Shown in pieces: positions 24,201 to 36,800 of a stretch of DNA of 64,000 bases. Within the stretch, counting starts at the first letter, position 1. The number at the start of each line of letters is the position of its first letter. Under the pieces are notes generated by a model. It did not search any database, was not told the origin of the DNA, and saw only the letters and a list, made by a program, of their open reading frames with translations. The position numbers and the translations under genes are program-made. This DNA comes from Loripinus fragilis (Eukaryota; Mollusca; Bivalvia; Lucinida; Lucinidae): NCBI GenBank assembly GCA_964019695.1, contig OZ026517.1:75377365-75441364 (forward strand), written 5' to 3'.

Positions 24201-24631
24201 TTCACATAACCCATCAAACAGGCCTGGACTACCCATTCATGAGTATTGTAAAACAAATCGCCTGACTTTCTGGCTCTACATGGGCGAAGCCTGAAGTAAA
24301 CCTTTCTGAAAACGATCTGTTTTATTATGAATCTTGTGTATAACTGGCTTGTAAATTATACTCACTCTGATAGCAAAATCATCATCCCCTTAAAGGAAAG
24401 CAGTAACGATAAGGGAGCATGTATTTGTATTATTGAAGCTGTGGCACTTGGTATCTGGTACTTCAGAGTGTATGTGTGGACTAGCTACAACAACCCCTAT
24501 AAGCCAAAGATTGGGCAGATCTGGGAAGTGGAGGGGATGGTCTATCACTCCTGTCAAGTCGAAAGTTACATCCTCGGGCTGACATAGTCCGCCATTACTT
24601 GAATAAAATGCTTAAAAAGACTGTCACCACC

Positions 24632-24667
24632 CAGTGACCTATATACAGATCTATATATAGGTCACTG
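24632..24667. repeat. Perfect 14-bp hairpin
   Basis: CAGTGACCTATATA and TATATAGGTCACTG flank an 8-nt loop. Confidence 0.85.
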
Positions 24668-24720
24668 CGCCACCTTAACTCTGTTACAAAACTGGACTGG
24701 ATTAGCCCTACAAAGAATTT

Positions 24721-25624
24721 CTAGCGATAAGGCAGGCAATTTCCCTAAATAAGACGTTCATTTTATTTTGTTGAAATAGCGACTGGAGACACTAGGCACA
24801 CTCAACAAATACATATAGACCAAATAATATGTACCCTAGCCCGCTAGTTCGTATATTTAAAACGGGTTTTTCTAAATGCATGTAATATATCTACTTCGTT
24901 TTGAATGAAAATTTATTTCGATCATCAACTGTGCTCGCTATTCAGTAACATGTGTGGGAAATAGACCGTTAAACTAAGGTTAACAATCGTCCTACATTTA
25001 TCACGATAGTATATTATATATATTTATACAGTTGATGTACAATAAAAACGACCATCTTGCAAAGTGGTCTATTTTTGTCAGATGATTGATGTCTTTTTTT
25101 CGCTTATACAACCCCTTTCCCCCCTAGACCCAAGACGCCCTTTACACATGTTGTATATTTATATAATGACGTTCAATTGTCCAAAGGGCATCTTGAGTCT
25201 AAGGGGGGGGGGGGGGGAGCATCTAAAACAAACTGAAAGACACCAAGTTCATCTTTTCAATGACAAACATCACAATTTTAAGTATATTTCATATGCATGC
25301 GCAGTAGGAATATTGCAAAGTTTTGGAAACGAAGGGCATTTATAATCTTAATTATTTAGTACTTTTACTTTTTGAAAACCTTAAAGGGATTTACTAAAAT
25401 TCTGGTCTAAACGACACCCAATATAAAGACGTAAAATGAGGGGTGGGAGTAGAAAGCGCAAGTTTTCAAGGCTTTGTAAATGAATAATCGCTTTGAAACG
25501 TATTTTGATGCCAACTATACATATTATACTACCCAAACAGACCAATTTTATAATCATTAGGGTTACTTAATAATTCAGCTTTTGTAATCATGTCAACTAG
25601 GAAAAATATACGCTTTATCGCTAG
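24721..25624. mobile_element. Non-autonomous DNA transposon, copy 2 (inverted)
   Basis: It begins CTAGCGATAAGGC and ends GCTTTATCGCTAG. It is the reverse complement of 2,145-3,044 along its length, including the CTAGACCCAAGACGCCC hairpin (about 25,120-25,215) with a G run at about 25,202-25,217. The AAAGAATTT flank is shared with the other copy, so the true terminus may extend a few bases outward. Confidence 0.75.
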
Positions 25625-25844
25625 AGCTTCTTATATTATTTCATTTCCCCCCAAGCCTTCCCCCAGCCAACAAAGAAAGGAGAAAGACAGTAAACTGCTG
25701 AAATGGATAGGGTACTTCGAATAATGCATGCAACTACACCAAAGTACCATCTCCTTCAGGCAGAGAAGACAGCAAATATAGTCCAATTAACATCTTACCC
25801 CTTTAATTTTGAGAAGCTATTCATAGCTTGAGCAGGTACCACAA

Positions 25845-26223
25845 ACCTGGCCGGGGAGGGGGGGCGGTACTCTGTAATTTTTATACATATGAAGGCTTGG
25901 ACTTTTTTTTTCAATATTTTGAATTTCAATATTTTTGGGTTTTTCAGAAAAATTAATATTTTTTGGGGTATGAAGTTTTGTGGATATTTTTAGGGGTAAT
26001 CACAAAAGGGGTCATTTCTATGCATTTTAGGGTCGTTTCTAAAGGTCAAGGTACAGAATTGGGGATATTTTTCGGGCTTGTTGTAAAATTTCAATTGTTT
26101 AGGGGTGGGGGTCTTGATACTCCTGATAATTTGGAGGGTAAACAGTAGATGCTAAGTCCAAGCCTATGTATGAAGGAAAAAATTTACAGTATCACCCCGC
26201 CCCCCCTTCCCCTGCGATACCTG
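25845..26223. mobile_element. Second copy of the 380-bp hAT-like MITE (inverted)
   Basis: It starts CCTGGCCGGGGAGGGGGGGG and ends in CACCCCGCCCCCCCTTCCCC. The inner inverted pair is CATATGAAGGCTTGGAC and GTCCAAGCCTATGTATG. It aligns in reverse with 21,747-22,127. The target duplication is not clear here. Confidence 0.65.
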
Positions 26224-26810
26224 GACCCAGATAATGCAGACAAACAAACCACTTAAATGGTTAGAATGAGGTATCATTACACACGAGGGACATTGTCAAT
26301 CAGAAAAAGAGCTTTGCATCCAGAAAAAATGAAAGAGTGCAACAATGTCACGGTGTGGTGCCACCCTAAAAGTGATATTGAAGAGTGTTTCTTTCCACCA
26401 CCACCAATCCTATTTGTTTTCCCATTTTGCACATACATGTATATAAATAGAACAAATTTGTTCTAAAGTAAAGCTGAGCTGTATGCAGTTCGGACTTGTC
26501 TTACCTTTTGACGTTTGAACATGCAAATCTTTGAATTGCGTAAGAAAATTCGTCAAAAAATTTTCGTCAAAAATATTTTTAGCTTTCGTTGTAACCAATT
26601 TCACGTGTTGTTATTTTCAACGACAATGGCGGCCAATTGAAAGTTTGAAGCGACAGCTACTTTCATTATGGATAATTGGACAGCACGAACACTAGGATAT
26701 ATTTTTAAATAGATTTCAAGTATTTACAGTCTTAGACATTGATTTGGCTCAAAATTGTACAGTAAGACATCTTAAATTAAATTTTTAAAAGTGCGACAGG
26801 GACTTGCATA
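26224..26810. other. No recognisable feature
   Basis: No gene or strong repeat seen. Confidence 0.35.
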
Positions 26811-27175
26811 GGTCGGTTTCTGGACATCTCGGCCCCTGACAAACTCGGCCCCTGACAAACTCGGCCCCCACAAACTCGACCCCTAACCAACTCGGCCCCT
26901 ATAAAATGTACAGTTGTTTTTTTGTGTTTTTTTTGCGCAGTACGCATCGTAACTGGTGTCTAAAGTGGGGCTATATCTTTTGTCAGAAGCGACACATTTA
27001 TCTTTGCCTTTTATATGCGAGCTGCGTCGGGTTACCTCGCCGATCTCGATAGTCCTGTGTGTGCTGCATTCATTATATATTACATTCCACATATAATTAT
27101 CGTTCCAATATAACGCTAATTCCTTTGCGAAACGGAAATATTTGGAAATATTCGTTAAAGAAATCGAATTGTGCA

Positions 27176-27500
27176 CAGTAAAACCTCGGAAAATTTAACT
27201 CCGATTTTTCGAAATACACCCTAATTCGAAATAAATTTCGAACACATTGGAATCAGAGAATATAGGGCCTGTTTATGAATTATTTGAAATATAATGTTTT
27301 GTGTGCATGAAAGAAACGTCTCCCCGGGACGTTTCTTTTATGCACACACTATATTTGCTTGATAGGGAAAAACACTGATAATAATCATTTTTGAAAGTAT
27401 ACATTTTTATATTTTTCTCCCTATAGGCTAATTCGAACTCTCGATATTTCAAAATAAAATCTCTAGACCCTATGACTTCGAATTTCCGAGATTCGACTGT
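27176..27500. repeat. Nested CAGT...ACTG palindromic segment
   Basis: CAGTAAAACCTCGGAAAATT at the left pairs loosely with AATTTCCGAGATTCGACTG at the right, with TTCGAA words between. Ends of this type fit mariner-like MITEs, but a TA duplication is not clear on the left. Confidence 0.4.
27300..27348. repeat. Strong hairpin, GTGTGCAT stem
   Basis: GTGTGCATGAAAGAAACGTC pairs with GACGTTTCTTTTATGCACAC around a 7-nt loop with one mismatch. Confidence 0.85.
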
Positions 27501-28384
27501 ATATAAAAGATGTCTAAAATTATCCAAGACTGGTATCACCCATTCGATTTCCCCATATGTATGCTTTAATCTCTGAACGGTGGTCGAAAGTTCTGTCGAG
27601 TGCGTTTGCACAGGCTCGATTGAGCTTAAACAAGTGCGATAAATCTTCGGAACAATATCACTCCTTCGATTTTCACATGTTATGTATGATGCTCTAGCCA
27701 AAACATGATCTTTTTATCCGAGGAGCGGTCCAAAACTCTCTTGAGTCTGTGTATTTGCTGAGGCTCGATCATGAATGCTTTAGCTTAACCAAGACCCATA
27801 TCACCCATTCGATTTCCGCATATGTTAGCTTTATCGATAGAATGGCGGTTGAAAGCTCTGGTTTTCTCGCATTGAATTCTCAACATAGAGACTGTCCCGG
27901 GTATCATGTAGAACGCTCATGCATGTTTGAGTAAACATACCCGAGTATTCGACTGAACCTTTCTTTCACAAAAATGGACAGCGTCAACATCATAAAGTGC
28001 CAATATCCATCACAACATGCATTATCTGCATACGTTTTTAATGGGCACTAATGTGTTTAACCAATGATTCGCATGTATAATGAAACTAGTCAGCCTCCTG
28101 AACCATATTTAGATTGGGGGCCGAGTTTGTAGGGGTCGAATTTGGTCCCCGAATATATGGGGGCCGAGTTTGTTAGGGGCCGAGTTTGTCAGGGGCCGAG
28201 TTTGTTAGGGGCCGAGATGTCCCGGAATCCATAGGACCGTGTTAGACGTAGCACACTAGTGTGGTAGTATTTGGGTAAAGTACTTAAAGTCACTTCAATC
28301 TGTATGTTTCTTCACAACTAAGATTAGATACTTATAACTAGAGGCCCTGAAGGTCCTGAAACGCTTACCTGATCTCCTTCAAGT

Positions 28385-28550
28385 GCGGATCCAGAGGGGG
28401 GGGCAGGGGGTCCGGACACCCCCCCCCCCTGGAAAATCACAAGTTATATGGGTTTATATAGGGAATAAGTAATTGGACCCCCCCCCCCTGGAAAATGTTG
28501 GACCCCCCCCCCTTGAAAATGTTGGGCCCCCTCTGGAACCTTTTGCTGCT
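28385..28550. repeat. C-tract repeat
   Basis: GGATCCAGAGGGGGGGG, then three CCCCCCCCCtGGAAAATgttgGAC units. A related inverted end lies at about 3,992-4,055. It is probably a dispersed repeat with length-variable G/C tracts. Confidence 0.6.
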
Positions 28551-28609
28551 TTTTGGTGTAAATTGAGGAGGTTGAATAGTGCTCCGCTATGGTCATTCAA
28601 CTTCTTATA

Positions 28610-30440
28610 TCTAAGCTGATGCGAGCTGCAAGTGGTACAGTTTGTCTGAATCGTTTTTACAGTAAGGTATATGAAGGTTGTTTAACTCACAACAAAAACA
28701 ACTCAGATAAAACTGCTTACGATTTGCAGCTGTCATCAGCCTTGGTTAGAAGTTGAAAAACCAGAGTGGATCACTACATTCTCCTTTTTAAGCTATTTTA
28801 CACAATAAAAGAAATATTTTTTTTGGTTTTCAGGTGATTTTTTAGCCTTCTTATACAGAACAGCCAGCTCTGTTTATAAAGTTTCATACCCGTGATAATA
28901 AGTGTATTGTGTTTCATGAAAACCTATATAAATACTATGTTCTATTATTTGAGAACTTTGCTGTATTATTTACAAATGCATTAATTTTTATACATCTTAG
29001 AACTGAAATATGCAGCAGTCACCAAAAAAGTTCAATACTTTGCAAATAGAAATCTGGTAAAATGTTTTACATAGAAAGGAAGATAGCAATGATCAGGAAT
29101 CCATACAATCCAATACCACACGATACTCAAGACATCGTAAGGAAATGTGGCAACAACTCAAGTTAGCAAAACTGGATAGTAATTTAAGGTATGCTATGAT
29201 GGCAAAAAATGAAGAAATAATTTTACATCTGGCATTTTTACTTTTCCAATTATATATAGGCCTCAACGAGATAAAACCTGTCATCATGGTTTTGGACCAT
29301 CAAAGGCAATTACCAGCTTGCTCACCACACAGTCTGATCAGGGCATTTGTTGCTATTCACTTATTTGATAGCATATCTAAACTTGCTGCGATTGAAATTT
29401 TAAGTTCTAGTTAGTCCCTGCATGTAGTTGGGAGACTGTTTTGATGCTCCCTTTGTTCGAAACCCCGAAGTCTGGCTTGTTTAGTTGAGGCCCGTAATAT
29501 TACCGTATATGTATTTAATTTCTCATTAACCCCTTCTTGCTTGGAATAATAATATGTACATGTATCTTGACACGGGAATGTGTCACAAACAAGATGGCAA
29601 CTTGTTTTATTACTTTGCAAATTATCTGCCCTTTTGAATTATTTCCTCATTTATCTTTCCCTTAATTATGGAGTCTACACTGTGAGGGACAGCACATTCG
29701 CCAAATATTCGCTACAGTGTAAGCCCATCCTTAAAAATAGATTTGTTTGCTTTGCTCCTACCCACCAATCTCAGTTTGGGTAGGAAGTAGGTATTTTTTT
29801 TGTATTTTTTTTTAGAAATACAGCATAATTTAATGACCTTCTTACTATCACTTTTAGAGGTCTACAAATGCTGTACATGTTTATAAGATAAGAATACATA
29901 TAATAAGAGTCTCTGTAATCTTTCTTCAATTAAAATCGTCTTTTAGTCATTTTAAAGAAGTATTTGTTAAAAGCATTTAGAGTAAAAATTTAAAAAAAAA
30001 GAATCTCAGAAAGGCAATATTTTTTTTTGGGTAGGGCCTGTTTTGGGTGGGTAGGTAGGAACACAGCAAACCAACATTTTTTGAAGGTTGGCCTAAACAA
30101 GATTTTCTGAGATCTGTTCGCAGCATAATCGCTGCTTGTTCGCAGGATATTCACAATTATTGTTCGCTACATATTCGCAACAGCAATTTTACTTTTAATT
30201 AAAATATTCGCAGAATATTCGCAGAATATTCGCTGCATATTTAATTATCATATTTAAATGAATGTTCGCCACATATTCGCAGAATATTCGCAGGCTGTTA
30301 ACTATAAGTATTCGCTGCAGACCTAATTTGCATGTGAAAAATGAACATCTCGCGAATATTCCGCGAATACTGGTCTGCCATATATGGTTATGTTTACCGA
30401 TTATTCGCAGAGTATTTGCCAGTTGTTCGCCAAAATAAGA
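28610..30440. repeat. TTCGC-rich repeat, tandem copy 1
   Basis: It runs from GTACAGTTTGTCTGAATC through AGCAGTCACCAAAAAAGTTC, CGCAGAATATTCGC-rich text and TTGTTCGCCAAAATAAG. It is collinear with copy 2 over most of its length but has an insertion around 29,740-30,090. A segment near 29,095 shares GATCAGGAATCCATACAATC with 6,140. An 89-codon open frame here is not recognised. Confidence 0.65.
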
Positions 30441-31905
30441 TACAAATTGTACAGTTTGTCTGAATCCTTTCTGTATAGTTAGGGACATGAAGGTTTTTTA
30501 CCATTCAGATTAAACTGCTCACTATTTGCATCTGTCATCAGCTTGGGTTAGCAGTTGCAAGACCAGAGCGAAGCACTACATTCTCCTTTTTAGCTATTTA
30601 ACCTGATAAAAGAAATATTTTTGGGGTTTTCATGTGATTTTTTAGCCTCCATATACAGAACCGCCAGCTCTGTTTATGAAGTTTCATACCGGTGATAATA
30701 AGTGTATTGTTATAAATACTCTGTTCTATTATTTAAGTTGCTGTATTATTTACAAATGCATTAATTTTTAAAAATCTTAGAACTGAAAATGATATATTTG
30801 TCTATACCTATGCAGCAGTCACCAAAAAAGTTCAATACTTCGCACATAGAAATCTGGTAAAATGTTTTACATAGAAAGGAAGATAGCAATGATAAGGAAT
30901 CCAGTACCACACGGTACTCCAGACATCATAAGGAAATGTGACAAGAACACAAGTTAGCAAAACTGGATAGTAAGGTATGCTATGATGGCAAAAAATGAAG
31001 AATTAATTTTACATCTGGCATTTTTACTATAGGCCTCAACAAGAGAAAACCTGTCATCATGGTTTTGGACCTTCAAAGGCAATTACTGGCTTGCACATCC
31101 ACGCAGTCTGATCAGGGCCTTTGTTACTATTCGCTTATCTGATAGTGTGTCCAAACTTGCTGCAAGTGAAATATTAAGTTCTAGTTAGTCCCTGCATGTA
31201 GCTGGTTGGCTGGTTTGATGCTCCCTTTGTCATAAACCCTAAAGTCTGGCTTGTTTAGTTGAGGCCTGTAAACTTATATGTAGTTAGCCCTAGGTTTTTT
31301 GTTTGTGGGGGGAGGGGGGGGGGCTAGATTTCTCATTCACCCCATCTAGCTTGACATAATAATATGTACAGGTATCTGGACAGGAGATTGTGTCACAAAC
31401 AAGATGGAGAACTCTTGTTTTATTACTTTGCAAATTACCTGAACTTTTTAATTATTGCCTCATTATCTTTTCCTTAATTATGGAGTTTACACTGTAGGGG
31501 ACAGAACATTCGCCAAATATTCCCTACAGCGGAAACAAGATTTTCTGAGATCATATTTGCAGTATAATCGCGGCTTGTTCGCAGGCTATTCGCAATTATT
31601 GTTCCCTACATACTTGCTACAGCTATTTTTACTTTTACTTAAAATGTTCGCAGAATATTCGCAGAATGAGCGTAGGATATTCGCAGCATATTTAATCAAC
31701 AGATTTAAATGCATGTTCGCGGAATATTCGCGGAAGTGTTCGCGGCAGACCTAATTTGCATGTGAAAAGTGATCATCTCGCGAACATTCCGCGAATACTG
31801 GTCAGCCATATAAGGTTATGTTTACCGAGCAATCGCAGAGTATTCGCTAGCTGTTCGCGAAAATTGTTTGCGGCAGTGCATTTTTTTCCGTAAGGGCGGT
31901 GGAGA
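30441..31905. repeat. TTCGC-rich repeat, tandem copy 2
   Basis: It starts again at GTACAGTTTGTCTGAATC and ends TTTTTTCCGTAAGGGCGG, the complement of the start of the solo copy at 22,155. Differences from copy 1 are frequent, so the duplication is not recent. Confidence 0.65.
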
Positions 31906-32025
31906 TGGAGATCAGTCTCAGTATACGTTAAGTCTGATTGACATATATATTTGCTGGGTGGTAAACTGGTAGCTAAGGATAAGAAACATTGAACCCTCTG
32001 CAATGAAGAGATCCCGAAATACACT

Positions 32026-32170
32026 ATTTCAGGGTTGCCACGGTCAGGGAAAAAGTTCTGGAAAATGAAAAATTTTCCAGGTCAGGGAAAAGTCAGGGAA
32101 TTACATTTTCAGTCAGGGAAATTAAAAACAATGAAAAAAAGTCATGGAAAAGTCAGGGAATTTCAAAATT
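32026..32170. repeat. GTCAGGGAAAA interspersed repeat
   Basis: TTCAGGGTTGCCACGGTCAG opens a run of GTCAGGGAAAAGTCAGGGAA words. Confidence 0.55.
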
Positions 32171-32235
32171 TTCCTAAAAAGATGCTAGTTAACATGCTTC
32201 TGGAAATTTTAGCTTCCATAATTTGCAAGCAATAT

Positions 32236-32297
32236 TAGAAAAGGAATGTTTCTGAACATAAATTGCAAGCAATTTATGTTCAGAAACTTTCCTTTTT
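32236..32297. repeat. Long hairpin
   Basis: AAAAGGAATGTTTCTGAACA and TAAATTGC pair with GCAATTTATGTTCAGAAACT and TTCCTTTT across a loop of a few bases. Confidence 0.8.
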
Positions 32298-32739
32298 TCA
32301 CATTTTTCTCGTGCATATAGGTTAGTATTATTACCCCACGACACCCAAGCTACATAAAACACAGCAGGACACCTAGAAGACAACCCAATATACCTTTATT
32401 TGATCAAGTTTACTATATTTTTGTCAATTTAAATGTTTATTTTCAATGAATGTATCATTTAATCAAATATTACCATTCAAAATATTGAGAAAGTTTGTCT
32501 CAGTATGGAAAGCTGACACCCAGAGACCCAATCTACCCCATGTCACTTCAAAGGACATCAGATTACACAATTATCACATGTCAAGTTAATTAAATGCGCC
32601 TTATTAAAATGTTGAATCTCCATATCGGTATCTTGTAACAAATTATAAGAGTGCTGCGATTCCTTTTAGCAATATGTACAGTACTTATATACGGCTTAAT
32701 TCAAGATTAACCCTTCTATAAACGGAATTTCATATAGTA

Positions 32740-32928
32740 TTGTGGTAAAAAGATGTTTCGACATATAGTGTAACCCAGCGATAATAGAGGGCGTAGTGGA
32801 AACAACATGTTATGAATCAACCAATCAGAAGACGCACGGACTGTATGCAACGAAAGCCCGCCACACAGGAGAGCTGAGCATCATTCAGACGACAGAATTC
32901 AGTGTGGAAACACCGACACCTTTGGAAG
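32740..32928 (+). promoter_or_regulatory. Candidate promoter and untranslated first exon
   Basis: AACCAATCAGAAG at about 32,817 is a good CCAAT box. The next 110 bp are less AT-rich than their surroundings and end TTTGGAAG before GTAAGT, a consensus 5' splice donor at 32,929. The nearest strong acceptor on this strand that I noticed is TTTTATTTTAG at about 41,891-41,901, opening the long exon of the DNMT3-like gene, so this could be its first exon. No TATA box is evident. This is inference from motifs only. Confidence 0.35.
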
Positions 32929-33479
32929 GTAAGTCCCTGAATCACAATGTAACAGTATTTATGTATCATTACAGCGGACGCCCCATCGCTCTATTAATTA
33001 TGTATCCAGTTTTACAACAGTATTTTGGTATGAAACTTTCATATTTTATCTTAAACATGTTAATTAATGTAAACATGGTTCTCCTGAGGTGTTTTGTCGT
33101 GTCCTGCGGTGCCTTGGGGTATTAAGACTGACCATGTTCATATGATTTGTATATCAATTTTCCGCAAATGGTGTATTGGGTTGCAATTCACTGAAAGGGG
33201 CACCCTCTGGGGTCAATACTAGTCATACACTGTATAAACAGAGCAATGTTGTTCAATAAGTACTGCATTGTGCGATTCATTTTATTACTTTGCATTTTAA
33301 TACAAATATAAATTAGTACAAGGGCTCAAAAGTTCTGGCTAAGAGAGAAAAAAAATGCCTTCAATCATACACCGGAACCTGAAACGATCGATATTGGTAG
33401 CACCAACACATACAGGAGTATAATTTATTCCTAAAACGACGGTGCGTGCAACTTAGTCTACGCCCAACTGCGGGATAGT

Positions 33480-33815
33480 TTTCATTTCAAGGATCATTTC
33501 CGGCAATGGAATCTCAGTTTTCAGACAGCCAGAGAAAGTTAATGTAAACATTAAGGATTTTTTCTACAAAGTACGGAGTTAACGATAAGAATTCCAATGT
33601 AAGTTCGAAGAGTAAATATCAATGCAGTGAGGGCCAGTGAAGTTGAGCCAAAATTTGCTGTATTAGTGTCTAGGAGAACAACGTTACAGTTTATGAACCC
33701 GAAAATAAAAACAATAACAAACACAATGTTTCGTACCTTGCGCACTTCGTTCGCAGAGCATCAATAACATGTTTTTGGACATAACTACAAACACCTGTGG
33801 TCCGTCCTTGCGTCT
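33480..33815 (-). repeat. About 330-bp repeat, inverted copy of 21.0 kb
   Basis: Reverse complement of 20,990-21,350 with few differences, including the open frame for the NIVFVIVFIFGF peptide on the minus strand. It adjoins GTCCGTCC-type text at the start of the satellite. Confidence 0.75.
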
Positions 33816-36800
33816 GTGTGTCTGTCCACACTTTCAAACATGAATATCTCTGAAACCAGCTGGCCAATCATAATCAAATTTCATCAGAGCATTATTGGGG
33901 TGGGGGATTGATTGCATTAGGTTTTGGGTAAGATTGGATCAGAACTCTGGTTTCCATGGCAACAGATAGCTCCCATAGGGTTATAATGGGGAAAATCTTG
34001 TGACTTCATTTTTGATTTGTTCTTCTTTATTCTTGCAGGTAACAAGGACAACCATGAAATCTGGAATGGGTTCGAAATTCTGCAGGATCCGACCAGCGAC
34101 TTATGAGTTAGCTGCCCTTGAGCGTCTGGAAAAATCCCCATAGACTTATAATGGGAGAAATGTTGTGACCACTCTAGTACCTTCGTTTTTGGATGGATCT
34201 TCTTCATCCTTGCAGATAACAAGACCAATCATAAAAGCTCGGTTGAGTTTGAATTTCGGCAAGATTCCATCACTGACTTCGGAGTTAGCTGCCCTTGAGC
34301 GTCCAAAAAATTAATGAAAAATGTTGTGACCACTCTAGCTCCTTCATTTTTGATTGGATCTTCCTCATTCTTGCAGGCAACAAGTAAACCCATAATATCT
34401 CGAATGGGTTGGAAATTCTTCAGGATCCGACCAGCGACTTATTAGTTAGCTGCCCTTGAGCGTCTGGAAAAATCCCCATAGACTTATAATGGGAGAAATG
34501 TTGTGACCACTCTAGAACCTTCGTTTTTTGATGGATCTTCTTCATTCTTGCAGATAACAAGACCAATCATAAAATCTCAGATGAGTTTGAATTTCGGCAA
34601 GATTCCATTACTGACTTCGGAGTTAGCTGCCCTTGAGCGTCCAAAAAAATAATGAATAATGTTGTGACCACTCTAGCTCCTTCATTTTGGATTGGATCTT
34701 CCTCATTCTTGAAGGCAACAAGTAAACCCATAATATCTCGGATGAGTTTGAAATTCAGCAGGATCCGACAAGGGACTTATGAGTTACCTGCCCTTGAGCA
34801 TCTGGAAAAATCCCCATAGACTTATAATGGGAGAAATGTTGTGACCATTGTAGTGGTTTCAATTTTGAATGGATCCGCCTTATTCTTGCATACAATAAGG
34901 ACAACTACTAAAGCTTGGAGGAGTTTGAATTTCCGCAAGATTCCATTACTGACTTCGGAGTCAGCTGCCCTTGAGTGCAGAAAAATTAATGAATAATGTT
35001 GTGACCACTCTAGCTACTTCATTTTTGATTAGATCTTTTTCATTCTTTCAGGCAACAAGTTAAAGCATAATATCTCGAATGGGTTTGAAATTCAGCAGGA
35101 TCCGACCAGGGACTTATGAGTTACCTGCCCTTGAGTGTTTGGAAAAATCCCCATAGGCTTTTAATGGAGAAATGTTGTGACCACTCTAGTGCTTTCAATT
35201 TTAAATGGATCTTCTTCATTCTTGCAGACAATAAGAACAACTATTAAAGCTTTGATGAGTTTGAATTTCATAAAGATCCCATCACGTATTTTGGAGTTAG
35301 CTCCCCTTGAGCATCTTAAAAATTGATGAATAATGTTGTGACAGCTCTAGCGTCTACATTTTTGATTGGATCTTCTTTATTCTTTCATCTAACAAGGACA
35401 CTCATAAAAAATTGGATGAGTTTGAAATTCTGCAGGATCCGACCAAGGACTTATGAGTTAGCTGCCCTTGAGCATCTGGAAAAATCCCCATAGACTAAAA
35501 ATGGGAGAAACGTAGTGACCACTCTAGTGCTTTCAGTTTAAATGGATCTTCTTATTCTTGCAGATAAGAAGGACAACTATAAAAGCTTGAATGAGTTTGA
35601 ATTTCGTCAAGATCCCATCGCCTTTTATGGAGTTAGCTCTCCTTGATCATCTTAAAAATTGATGGATAATGTTGTGACCACTCTAGTGCCTTCATTGTTA
35701 ATTTGATCTTCTTTATTCTTGCAGGTAACAAGGACAAACATAAAAGCTTAGATGGGTTAAAAATTTGTCCAGACCAGACCTGGGACTGAGGAGTTAGCTG
35801 CCCTTGAGCGTCTTAAAAAATCCCCATATACTTATAATGTGAGAATTGTTGTGACCACTCTAGCACGGTATATAGACGCAAAGGAGCCTATCCGTGAAAA
35901 ACTGCTTTTCCTGAGCCCTATCCGCTCCAGAAAAGGAGCCTATCCGCCAAAAACAAGACATGGGGAGAGGAGATACTTTAAATCTGGGCCAATATTAGAT
36001 TATTTACGATGTAAGTAACATAAAATCAAACGCCATGGGACTTTTAAGTCTCTGACTTGATGGATTTTGAAACATATGATAAGGCTGATATCTAGTCACG
36101 TCTACAAAGTTAAACAGAAAATGACTGCTCTGTTTTCAGCGATTTAGTTTGCGTTGGAAAATGAAGCAAAACTAAACAATTCAGTCAATATTGCTGGCCT
36201 ACACCACAGCAGAAAATGTTTTATGTTCCACCCCCTTACTTAAAGCCTCTGGTTTGTTTTTAAAATTGGTTTTACATAGAAAAGAAGGTCATGTTTGAAA
36301 ACAAGACGGCTAAGGAGCCTATACGTTGAGAGAAAAATGACCATTTTGTGGCACATGATAATGAGCCGTACCCCTGGCACAGGAGCCTATATGTTTTCAA
36401 CTAAGTGCCATGGGAGCCTATAGGTTATAAAAGTAAGAAATATCATATAGGATCCGTAGCCAGTAACCATATAGGCTCCTTAGTCAAAGACAAATAGGAT
36501 CCCTAGCCAGACTTTTTTCTTTTCCATGCCATTTATAGAGAGAATAACGTATAATTCGGTCTGTGAAATGCATATAAGTCATTTTCCACATAAATTCTTT
36601 ACAAAATACCAAAAAAACAATTGCAAGAACAGCCCAAACTGTGCGAAAACATTTGTTTTCTTTGTTATGTAATCGTCTGTGGACGTCGCCGCAATGAAGA
36701 GTGTGTCACGTTATAAAAAATCTGCATCATCAACGAACGAGTGGCTGTTTGATTTTTGTCTTTTAGCTTCCCTGTTATTCCGTTGCATTGCCCTTTTCTT

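Larger units (their letters stand above)
26811..28238. mobile_element. Element with CTCGGCCCCTGACAAA arrays at both ends
   Basis: The left end GGACATCTCGGCCCCTGACA is followed by four further ACTCGGCCCC units to about 26,903. The right end, 28,118-28,238, is the complement with GGGGCCGAGTTTGT repeated. The outer parts pair as inverted repeats (GGTCGGTTTCTGGACATC against the complement of GATGTCCCGGAATCC). The interior contains a further hairpin and a CAGT-ended palindromic segment. No transposase was recognised. Confidence 0.7.

Noticed and set aside
24327..24587. 86-codon + strand frame
   Set aside because: Composition looks protein-like in part, but no family was recognised and no splice context supports it.
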